Source of the DNA: Styela clava
Lineage: Eukaryota > Chordata > Ascidiacea > Stolidobranchia > Styelidae
DNA length: 64,000 nt
Assembly (NCBI RefSeq): GCF_964204865.1
Contig: NC_135261.1
Location: forward strand, 15,438,001 to 15,502,000
Reading direction: 5' to 3'
The notes beneath the pieces were generated by a model. It was given only the letters and a program-made list of their open reading frames with translations, was not told the origin of the DNA and made no database searches. The position numbers and the translations under genes were made by a program. Shown one piece after another: positions 1-9,824 of the stretch; position 1 is the first letter of the stretch, and each line of letters begins with the position of its first letter.

Positions 1-3000
1 TCCATTTTCTGTTTTCAGCTTCTTGGTAAACCAGAGATTTTTTGGAATAGAAAACTTCATCATCAACTTCTTCTGGTTTTCGTGGAAGACAATGAAGAAA
101 ACACCAGTCATCTGCTGCACCCTTGCACATCTAAGAAAATATTAATACAGACATTTGAATAAAAATATTGATTCACATTCATAAATTTGGAAACCAATGC
201 TTCGCCCCTGATTTAATATTCGAGTTAGCGCCGAAGTTGGAAATGCTTATGTTCTAACCCAGGGCTTCCTAAACTTCCAAGCTCGCAACCCCTTCCAATT
301 TGTTGAAATTTTATGCAACCCCCTATTCAGAAGAGCATGCCGCTTATCGGGTCTCACAATCAAAGTCGTCATTGTTAGGCAAGTGCGCTGCTTCTCTGAT
401 CCTAGGTATTATCTCGAAATCGTAAGATTCATGTTTTCCATTAGTTTTAATAATTGTGTTTTGAATTAAAAGTACAATAGATAAAGTACTTTGTATGCAA
501 TTGGTGCTCTTTGCGACCCCTAAAAATTTTTGCATGCCCCTTTGGGGTCGTGACCTCCAGTTTGGGAAGCCCTGTTCTAACCCAATAACTAGTATGTATG
601 TGTAACGAAATAAATTATGCTGAAATGAGAAGATTAAGTCAAAAAACATAGTTTCACCATACCTAGAAGCAAAAAAGTGAAAACCTTTCAAAAAAAGATA
701 TAATAAATGGGCATGTGTTCAAAAATCTAATGTCAATAATATCGTATTTAGTTACTAACAATATTTGTTGCAAAAGTTAAATATTCTCTTCAATTTTAGC
801 TGTTTTATGAAGTTGCATCAGCCTGTTACTGGTCTTGTATAATAAATTCAATGACCAAATCACAGTGTATCGCAGGTAGGGCCGTCTAAGCGAACCAAAT
901 ATTCGAAATCGAATCGCTAAGATTAGGTACATAAAGCGGAAACCACCTTTGCAGGAAGTTTTAGAGTTTAGACCATTCTCGCTCCAGGCTTAATTGGTTT
1001 CCCGATATTTCTCTCGCCTTCATTTTGTGATAAACATGTCATTCCTAATGCCCGCCCGGTGGCACGTGATTAGCCATTTTATGCATGGTCATCATAACTT
1101 AAAAGTTATCAGTAATGACGTTTTTGAGAGAGAACATGGAGAAAAAGGCAATTTAGAAAACATAGTTCTATAAATAGAATCTATTTGAAGCTGTTAAGTC
1201 AGTTATCATAGGAACTTGCTACAGGCAACTCAAAGCTGAAACAGGTGTTCTGGGATCCTTATGATGGCAACACCTTCTTTCAATAGAATTTGTAATTTCT
1301 TATACTGGCAATACTGTATTATCCATCTTTATACCAAGACAAATAATTGCACTCTTGAATTTTGATGGCTGTTTTACACTAACAATATTATAGTCATCAA
1401 ACTAGCTTCGAAATTGTTAAACGCAATTTTGAATTTGAGCAACAGTTTTATCTATATTAATGGTTGTTATTATTTTGCTGAAAATTACACAAAAAAACGT
1501 CACCCTAGTGAATAGGATTAAAATAGCATCTACAGGCTTTAAATGTCCTATTAAAACTGAATCCATTAGAATTGAGATTGCAATTTTTGAATTGTGCAAT
1601 TTTTGCTCTTAAATCTCAACAGTTTGAGACCCAAATTTTGGAGTCCTCCAATTTGTTTGACCAGTTCATACAAATGTGTGATCTCCTTTCATAAATCTGA
1701 AAACATTGTATTGCAAAATACCAGCAGTAAGTAAGATGTAACTGCACATACGTCACCACAACATCGAAGGGCAGACGTTTATTGTATAATAGAGACAGAT
1801 TTAGGATTGCGCAATATTATTCGATTATTCGGTTCATTTCAAAATATTCGATTCGAATCAAAAAATTATTCGATTTTGGACAGCCCTAATCGCAGGAACA
1901 AACAGTGATGAAGTCTGAGTAACAATGTGAGAAAAACTTGCAAACACACATCAACAACTGTGCATCAGCAGAAAATCCACAATGAGAAAGTTTTAAATGT
2001 TAAGAATAACCTTCATTGTGACTTGATATCCAGCGAAGTCTTTGAGACGTCTTTGCTTTTCTTCCTCCTGACCCATAGACACCCAAGTGTCTGTAACAAT
2101 GACATTTGCACCCTGAACAGCCTCGACTGGATCGGTTGTATATTCTATTCTGGTTCCAAACTCAGAAGCAAGTTCCGCTGCATCCCTGCAACCAGTAAAT
2201 TGTCATATTAAAACAATATAACACTTCTCATTGGATGACATTATATTTACCAAAATATGCACATGTGTATTTACTATTTATTTGATGTAATACCACGAAA
2301 GCAAAAGCCGGAAATATAACTTCTGGCACAATATTTGAGCATAGTATTAAAATGCCATGGTATCATTTTTTCAAATCTAAACATGCCTAACATTGTGATA
2401 GTTTAGCATTCTTCCAAATGATGCTATCTGGCACTTTCCTAGTGTAAAAGCCAAATATCATTAGAAATATTTATTTTATATTTGGTATTGAATACTACAT
2501 ACTACACTACTATTTTCCTACATGAAGCTATTATTAAAAAAGGCCATTTCTAATAAAGTAATTTCAATATGAATGAAATGTCAACATGTACCTTGCAACT
2601 CGTTTTAACACTTCATATTTTTTCGGTGTAGCAATTTGTAAATTAACTCCTAATTTGGGAGCACACATCATCAATGAGTGTATGATATTGTTACCGTCAC
2701 CAACCCAAGCAATTGTTTTTCCTTTTATATCACCAAAGTGTTCCTGTAATTCAAAAATGATGTTAGAGAATAAAGTCGGGCTTGGCGTCTCTACCTTGCA
2801 GGATGCAAAAATTCCCAACTACTGGGATTCTTTAAATTTCGATCAATTTCAAAATAATTCAAACTTACAATTAAAGTCATATAGTCTGCTAAAGCCTGCA
2901 ATGGATGATAAATCTCAGATAATCCATTTATTACAGGAATGTTGCTATATTTATCCAATTCCTCCAAATCGCACTGCTGGTATACTCGTGCAAAAATGCA

Positions 3001-4940
3001 GTCAACCAATCCTGACAAAACCCTAAATAAAGATGGTGGCTGGTTGGAAATCACACTAGTTGGAGAGAAAATTCATAAAAAGAAAATGATATTAATCAGG
3101 GGTGAGAAGTCAGAGAAAATTTACACCAGACGCCAAACATAAATTTTGATTATGGTGCCAGGTTGAGAAAATTTAACTCTGTGACTCCAGTTCTGATAAA
3201 CCGAAGTTTGACAACAAATACTTTGCAATACGCAAGCACGCCATCAATTGTCTGCTGAAAATGCTTGATCAACTAAATTGTCAGCTCCCTCTCCCACAAG
3301 TTGTTTTGCGGCAATTTTACAAAAAATAAACAAAATGTATAGTACACACAATAATGCATTTTTGCAACCTGTAATATATATTAGGAAATAAAATTGGAGG
3401 TACTATAATAACAATGCATTTGAAGATACTATGTCACATGAATATAATTCTTACCCTCCTGTATCACGAAGTGACTCATTAACACCGAGATGAATATCAT
3501 TTGGTGACAAGAAACAAGCATGGCCGCCTAACAAAGCCATTCCAGTTTCCGTTGATATCCTGGTTCGTGTACTTCTTTTCTCAAAAATCATTCCAAGAGA
3601 CTTTCCTTCAAGTGGTCGAAAACTGAAGAAATCATAAAGAGTTTCAAAAAGGAACTTTTCAAAGCAGAGTGTTTGAATACATCCAAACAACATTACATAG
3701 TAAATAAAGGATAGAGTCATTTTATGACCATATTTTTTAAAGCACAATATTATGCTTAAAATATTTTGGACAACAGCCATAAACGTATGATGAAGCTATG
3801 ATTCTTGGTCAGATTTGAATGCTTCCTAAACAAAAAATCCCATGTAGATGATATATTGCATGAATGAATGTCCACAACTCTAATACGCTGAGCATAAGAA
3901 CTTGAAGAATAAGTTTTTCATATAATAAAAACATGTCTGGAAATAATTGATCATCGATTCCTTAATACAGTAATATTTCCTTCAAAAATAGAAGGCATAC
4001 TGTTGATATGAAAAACAAAAAACATGTACCTCTCATTTTGTTGTTTGATTCTAAACTTCAAGTCTGAAGCGGTATCTAACAAATGGACAATCTCATCTTT
4101 TGAGTAATCTTTCAATGTTAGGAAACTCCTTCCTTTCAATATTCCTACATCATTTTTCAATGATTTTGCTGAAGTTGAAAACCTGGAAAATTAAAAGGAA
4201 TTTTAAAAATAATTAGGATAATGGTACGCAATCGGCACACTGAAGATGAAAATTGTTTCAAGTTCATGATCAGGCTTCAGGTCACATGATACATATTACA
4301 GTAATGTCCCATATTTTATTGCCATATCAGCAAACAGCTATAGTAGACTAGAAACAATGACTTTAATTCAAACCCCATGTTGAATGTCATCAAATAATGT
4401 CTGAATATGCTCCCTCTGCCAAACATCTTTTTATTTGCAATTTCAATAGAATTATGATTATCAGAAGAATATGATTATACACAACCAAAGCCTCAATTGA
4501 ATATATATGGATGTATGGGGGCACAGGGTCTTTCAGACCTGATTACATCTCAGTTTTACCTTACAATACCTACGGTACCTAAATACTGTTACATTAACTT
4601 AGTTGATGAAAAAACCCAAGGTTACAATCAGACAGTCCTGTTTTTCAAAATTATTTCATATTGCAAAAGTCCCCTGTAGGCCTAGTACCAAAATTTTCAA
4701 TAACCTGAATGGCAATGTATAACATGCTACCATGGCAATAATTAATATTTAAATCTCTTTCGCGAAGCAAATATTGGTTTTCTTATATTATTACAGGATT
4801 ATGTAGTTATATAAGTCACCCCACAAGTCAGACAAGTAGAGAAGTATAAGCCACCTTTTTGCTGCAATTCCCAACACGGGCGACACCTTTCCGTTGAATC
4901 CAATAATAACAAACTTCGATATATTACCAATCATTTTCAT
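1..4940 (-). CDS. OTC: Ornithine carbamoyltransferase, mitochondrial (3' end cut by window edge)
   Basis: OTC joins carbamoyl phosphate and ornithine to make citrulline in the mitochondrial matrix (urea cycle and arginine synthesis). Seven minus-strand exons join in frame: 4940-4855, 4182-4030, 3622-3455, 3022-2869, 2743-2592, 2185-2011 and 130-1, giving 339 residues. All introns are GT-AG. The ATG at 4940 follows an in-frame TGA. Residues 1-29 form a basic, acid-free leader, and the K-R-F-S-T-S stretch at 28-33 resembles a matrix-protease site. Active-site motifs are intact: STRTR at 97-101, DIH with H124, AR with R148, HPLQ at 175-178, GDGNN at 202-206, TDTW with D270, SMG at 274-276, HCLPRK with C310, and ENRKW with R337. 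Human R129 (DTAR) is Gly here; it is not a catalytic residue, and an intron interrupts this codon. About 20 C-terminal residues must lie beyond the left edge. Identification is secure from motif order and length. Confidence 0.96.
260..574. mobile_element. hAT-type MITE in the last complete OTC intron
   Basis: A 315-bp element has near-perfect terminal inverted repeats starting CAGGGCTTCCTAAACT on the left and CAGGGCTTCCCAAACT when the right end is reversed. It is flanked by a perfect 8-bp target duplication TTCTAACC (252-259 and 575-582). The 8-bp duplication and the CAG...CTG ends are hallmarks of hAT transposition. It has no transposase and so is non-autonomous. Diverged relatives of its interior recur inside each unit of the array at 35-58 kb. 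Confidence 0.92.
877..1888. mobile_element. Non-autonomous hAT element, 1.0 kb, in the same OTC intron
   Basis: The ends read TAGGGCCGTCTAA on the left and TAGGGCTGTCCAA (reversed) on the right. They continue into related ATTCGA-rich subterminal sequence, which is weakly inverted. An exact 8-bp duplication ATCGCAGG sits at 869-876 and 1889-1896. The interior has no transposase-like frame. The TAGGGCTGTC terminus is a common hAT form. Together with the 260-574 element, it makes the intron between the last two visible OTC exons (131-2010) mostly transposon. Confidence 0.85.
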
Positions 4941-5934
4941 TAACAAAGCGCAGTTCCAGCGATATCACAAGGCCGAATACCCATTCGAAACAACAGCATA
5001 ATGAACGTGATTTAATCGGCGTTGTGAAAACACCCATGGTTCTAGTAGCATGAGGCAATTGTAAGTAAGCGCGAGGGCACTAGCCACGTGATGAAATAGA
5101 TACATATCACGGAATGTATTATTAGTATGCGTAATAAAGTAATTGAATACGGACGAGATAAAAGAATTAAATCGTTCAATAACCACACGAACAATATTTT
5201 CCCTCACGCACCGATGATTATGAATGAACCCGCATTGGAATGAATGGTTAACTACGCACGGCGGCAAATATGAACAGCTAATGGGTGGTGGCTACCTCAG
5301 TGGGCAGGCCTCAGCTCGAAATATTGTAAAACAATCAATTACAAATTGCCGTTAGTGTCGTTAGGCGAATGTGATATGGACGCTACATGAAAATTGTTGT
5401 TTTGACAACATGTTGACAAGTGTTTTACTGTAACAATTTGTGTTTAGTTCGTGTTTAGGGAAGTCGACCCTAAAGAAGTAGGCGGTACAGTTCTTGAATA
5501 GCATAAATGCTTCAACTTGTATAGCTGCGTATTAGACCACGATTAATTATCAACTTTTAGGTTGTTACTTATCGATCTTAAGATCGGTAAGTATATTGAT
5601 AGGTATTTGTATGTCTGTGTGTGTGTGTGTGTGTGTGTCTGTTAGATGAACGCGATATCTCACGAACGCGTAATTGAATCTGCTCCAAATTTTGCATGTG
5701 CATGCACCTTACCTCGGACCAGACGCCTATCGATTTTGGGTTAATTATGTCGTATAATTAGCGAGTTATTAACTAATTACCGATCTAAGATCGATAAGTC
5801 TTCGGTCTCCGACCGATATTCTCGTTTGAACAGTTGAGGCATCATATGCGTTTGAGTTTATACGATCTCAGATTTTGTTAGTTGCTATTTCTTAAACTTT
5901 TCGTAGGTAGTGCTGAACGATAAATTAATTGGTT
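4941..5934. promoter_or_regulatory. Shared upstream region of two divergent genes
   Basis: This 994-bp interval separates the ATG of OTC (leftward) from the ATG of the Ski-like gene (rightward). It must hold both promoters and 5' UTRs, or unseen upstream exons. I see no clear TATA box for either gene. It contains a short inverted-repeat element and a GT microsatellite (about 5616-5638). The head-to-head layout suggests a bidirectional promoter, but this is inference only. Confidence 0.5.
5568..5798. repeat. Short inverted-repeat element with GT microsatellite
   Basis: About 20-bp arms CTTATCGATCTTAAGATCGG (5568-5587) and CCGATCTAAGATCGATAAG (5780-5798) face each other; reversed, they differ by one base. 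Between them lie a (GT)n run near 5616-5638 and a stretch beginning GTTAGATGAACGCGATATCT, of a type I associate with invertebrate interspersed repeats. No clear target duplication was found. It may be a MITE. Confidence 0.5.
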
Positions 5935-8262
5935 ATGACGAAGTACTTCGATAATCCGAATTCCTCGTCATTCGATGATTCGCTTCAAGAGCCACTCAAA
6001 GAACTCGATCTAAATGATTCCGATAGCTTTTTGCAAATATCCCTCTCAAAGAGATCGCCAAATTGCAGAAGTACTAAGATATCGGGGCATTTCACAGATA
6101 AAGAAAACATTCACGACATAGACAAACTACCAGTTTTTCATCGAGGAAGCCACGGAGAGCAGCCTGGGACTCTAATCGTGAGGTAAACTATACGTCATGA
6201 TTTTTACATTGCAAGACTTTGTCGAAAATATGCAACACATTTTCTAATTCTTTTAAGTTGAAGTGCGCTTATCGAATAAACCTTATTTTGCACTTTCTCA
6301 AGTCATATATAATAAAAATTAGTTTTATGACATGACGTGCTAGGAATTTACTTAACGCGATATTTTTATCAGCTTGTTATTTTTCAGAATTTATAAATCT
6401 GAATTATATGATTCTAAAATTCCGACGACTTGAAATAATTATGCCAGCAAATATTACATTCGTTGAAAATTGTTGTCGATTGCATCCATAACATATCTAT
6501 GTACAATTTTTGTTTTTTTAGGCACTATGTCCAGAAGGATTCAAAATGTATCCAATGTCGAAATTGTGGAATTTTTTTCAACACAACCTCATTTTTAAAA
6601 CATTGTCACGACCAATTTGGTAAACGTACTCAATGCAACTCTGTTCAACTACAATTGGGACTTGACATTCCCACATCTCGACAAAAAGACGTCTGGAACA
6701 AATTTCAGGTAAGTGATCGATGCTATACTATAAGCACGAGTCAGTGTTCGCAAACAACGCGATGCATGCCATAAATGTTATAATATATATATATTAACCA
6801 ATCACTTTATCTTTTTAGAAAAAGTTGCTCGTCGACACAGAACCAACAATACGACCTGGTTCTAGGGCTGCAAAGCACATTCAAGGTTTGGAAAATACTT
6901 ACAACAGCCGCAACGTAACAAATGAAGATTACGGTCGTCGTGTTCGACGATCAAGCGCTGACATACCGGCGACGCGTAAAACAAACATTGACGCACCAGC
7001 GGTGGATCGACCGTTTCAAGAACGAAACGACACACTGCAGAGGAGTCGAATGTTTTTATCGTCTTCTGCACTGAACTTACCTGATAAATTATCAATATCG
7101 GAATTAGATCCTGATCGACGTAATGCACGAATGTCGTCTTCGTACAACATCCCAGACAATGGTAACACATCAAGACGTAGAATGCCCCATATGTCGCGAA
7201 TATACGACGAAGAAAGGGTTCCGATGAGCAGGATTGAAAGACAAAGTCGTGCACCATTGTTTCAGAGTGAAATTCCGCTAAGATCACCGAGATATCCCGC
7301 AGCTCATACACGGAGTGACTCCTTGCAATCAAAACCCTGGGAAAATGAGAACTATGGGACTGAATATCTACCAAAACCGCGAACAACATCAAATTTTTCT
7401 TATGCAGATGACGCACCTAAACCTTTGTCAGAAAGTATTTTCAAACCAACTTCATTTTGTTTTGACTCGAAACCCGATCCCAATTTGAATATTAACCAAT
7501 CGAAATCTGAAATAACGACTGAAGATCCCAAATCATTAATCAGTCAGGCTTGCATTCTCCTACAAAAAGCTTCAGACAAATTAACCAACGAGACTGGTAA
7601 GTAGTTTTTACTTGTTTCTGTTTTACGATTTCCAAATGATACGATTGCTCGATTATATTTTCTCTTATTTTATTTTCTTTTATTTATTTTACTGTGCTAT
7701 TTTTGTATTTGCCGGGGTTTATTGTTTGTGTTATTTGACATGGACCATGATGGTCTGGTGTTTTAAAATTGAATTATATCAATATTACTTATTGAATACT
7801 TCTGAGGGAAGTCAATGGGAAGCCGGGTTCCCATCCGTAGCCTTCCAGTTGAATATACTGGGTTACTTTGGTAAAATATAGCATCGTTTATTCAGTATAG
7901 TATGTTCAGTAGGCTGTAAAAGATATCGACAAATTCTCGTAGCAAGTTATGCTCTCCCAGATTTGAAGATTACTCGGAAATTCAAGAAACAGAAACTTTT
8001 TATCTCACCTCATGCAAAATGTATACTTTCTACTCTGATAATAAAACCTCTAACCTTGATAACCAAACTTTCTATCCAAACAGAGTAATCTGTTGAATTC
8101 TAAATATTGTATACTGTTTTAAAATTGTTTTTTTTGCTTGCGTTGTCAGGTAACAATTCAAATGCATGGAGAAAAATGTACGAAGAAGAAAGAGACCATC
8201 GGATGAGACTTGAAGCACAAATTCGCGATTTAGAACGAGATCTACGATCGAGGAAAACTTGA
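5935..8262 (+). CDS. Ski/Sno-like zinc-module protein with C-terminal coiled coil
   Basis: Four exons (5935-6182, 6522-6708, 6819-7596, 8150-8262) join through GT-AG introns into one 441-codon frame ending TGA at 8260. Residues 1-82 are acidic and serine-rich. Residues 91-144 hold a Cys/His module: CIQC at 92-95, then C98, F107, H110 and H112, C121, W141. This order resembles the Smad4-binding SAND-like domain of Ski/Sno proteins (CIQC...C...F..H.H...W). Residues 146-404 are rich in Arg, Ser and Pro and look disordered. Residues 411-440 are a charged heptad-like helix beginning RKMYEEERDHRMRLEAQ, probably a coiled coil. No Ski/Sno/Dac domain is present, so a Ski orthologue is unlikely. A TGF-beta or Smad co-regulator role would be inference. 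Another zinc-coiled-coil family is possible. The gene model is firm; the family call is tentative. Confidence 0.75.
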
Positions 8263-8317
8263 AGTGGTCGATATCGAACAGAATCAATGTGTAGTTTGCT
8301 AATCTGCTAAAGTTATG

Positions 8318-8605
8318 CTATATAAAAAAGTATTTGAATTTATTGCAATGATAGCAATCTTGAAGTTTATTTTCATCTTGTGAATGTCTTTTATTCAAGT
8401 GTTGTTCGTAAGTTGCTTTCATTTTTTCCATCGTCACATATTTTCTGGAAAACTTTTCCGTGACATTAGGCTTCTGTTCATTTATTTGTATATTTTTATA
8501 TCGCATTGGTATTTTATCGTGAGTTCGTGTGGCTGGCAATTCGGTTTTTATTACTTGTGAATCATGTATCAAATATAAGTTATGCAGCCATGTTGCTTGA
8601 AACAT
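8318..8605 (-). CDS. Small uncharacterised ORF (95 aa), possible last exon
   Basis: An open frame runs from ATG at 8605 to TAG at 8318. The predicted protein is Lys-, Asn- and Gln-rich, hydrophilic, and ends in a CYHC pair near the C terminus. The reading frame stays open upstream into the palindromic MITE, which is not credible coding sequence, so the true 5' end is unclear. It is tail-to-tail with the Ski-like gene and begins 56 bp after that gene's stop, so it overlaps that gene's likely 3' UTR. I do not recognise the protein. It could be a terminal exon of a gene broken by the neighbouring repeat, or chance. Confidence 0.3.
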   Translation of the reverse strand: MFQATWLHNLYLIHDSQVIKTELPATRTHDKIPMRYKNIQINEQKPNVTEKFSRKYVTMEKMKATYEQHLNKRHSQDENKLQDCYHCNKFKYFFI

Positions 8606-8625
8606 TAATTCGGGATACGGATAGA

Positions 8626-8862
8626 TTGCATATTTTTTGGTGCTCTCGAAGTATGTGCACCAAGATGGCGCACAACCCGAACATAGTATGTGTACCAAGT
8701 TAGGGTTATCAGATTGTGTGCCATCTTGGTGCACATACTTCGAGAGCACCAAAAAATATGCAAAGTATGTGCACCAAGATGGCGCACAACCCGAACATAG
8801 TATGTGTACCAAGTTAGGGTTATCAGACTGTGCGCCATCTTGGTGCACATACTTCTAGAGCG
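8626..8862. repeat. Palindromic MITE, tandemly duplicated
   Basis: Two arms of about 50 bp, containing GTATGTGCACCAAGATGGC, face each other across 8626-8763 with nearly perfect complementarity. The core is then repeated directly at about 8763-8855. Transcribed, it would fold into a long hairpin. Relatives sharing the CACCAAGATGGCG arm lie near 14.5 kb, at 26576-26798 and in every unit of the 35-58 kb array. No target duplication was evident. Confidence 0.8.
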
Positions 8863-9477
8863 CCCTTTTTCTCTAAAGTAGGCGGCAAATGAGCCTGTCG
8901 ATTAAATTTCTATCAGCTATTTAGTCTTGTAATATGGTTAACTTCGGAAGCGGTAACAAATTCTGGTACGATAAAGAGTAGTAATAATTTACTATAAATA
9001 GCATTTGGAAAGCAATATCTTCAAGCCACGCGACAATTCATCTAGATTCATTTTGGGTTTCGAGGTTCTAAAGATCCAATCTTGCAGTATCGTTCCTTAC
9101 GTTATATCCTTCCATCAAATTCATCAAAACAGACTATGTAAAGATAGTAAAAATACGGTTCAAACATGGCAATGGTTAGACCCATATAAAATTAGGCCCA
9201 TTGCTAATTTTATGTACCAACGTAGTCTGCAGTTACTTTCCGACTGACCTGTTGATAGTAATAAAATCAAATTGGTTTCAAAACGCGCGGCCATAATGAA
9301 ATATAAAAGAAGAATGTAATATTATAATATTTTTAAGTTATTGTAAGGTTCGAAAGAACCAAGAGAAATGACCCTATCACAATAGTTCCTTCTTTTAAAT
9401 ACCGCTAAAATCTACAATTCGATAAGTAGGCCTACTTCCAGCATGTTTTCAGATAGTTTGAGGCAAAAAGTTACAGG

Positions 9478-9752
9478 CAATGTTCTCTCTAATTTTTTGT
9501 AGTATGTGTGCGCAGAAATTTTGGTGTGTGCGCACTTTTTTGGAAATGACTAATATTTGTGCGAAAACCAATGAAAAAATTTTAGCGTTTTAACTGGGTA
9601 ATAAGTGGGCCAACAACAAACTTTCTCAACCTGCCAACCGAGCACAATGTTACATTACATCGAAATACGTCTGTGCGCAGTAAATCTATGCGTGTGCGCA
9701 GCCTCTGAAAGCTGTGTGCACGCGCACACCATAGACTTTAGAGGGAACACTG
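9478..9752. mobile_element. hAT-type MITE (copy in block 1)
   Basis: The ends are CAATGTTCTCTCTAA and, reversed, CAGTGTTCCCTCTAA. A perfect 8-bp duplication GTTACAGG flanks it (9470-9477 and 9753-9760). The interior is full of TGTGCGCA-like motifs. A short open frame inside is not a gene. The same insertion is present in block 2 at 18081-18361. Confidence 0.92.
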
Positions 9753-9824
9753 GTTACAGGGTACCTTCTAATAAAACGATCATATTTATATATATATATA
9801 TATGTTATAAAATATCTATGTATT

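Noticed and set aside
344..691. 115-codon minus-strand frame
   Set aside because: It runs across the hAT MITE at 260-574 and its target duplication; the translation is transposon sequence.
3455..3455. Possible loss of a catalytic arginine in the OTC gene (DTAR to DTGG)
   Set aside because: The changed residue corresponds to human R129. The carbamoyl-phosphate arginine is human R141, which is retained as R148 (FARVY).
6862..7416. 184-codon minus-strand frame
   Set aside because: It is antisense to exon 3 of the Ski-like gene, whose spliced frame explains the region better.
8605..8850. Frames with repeated CTKMAHS or HQDGAQ peptides
   Set aside because: They are translations of the duplicated palindromic MITE. 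The same peptides appear in the array where that MITE recurs.
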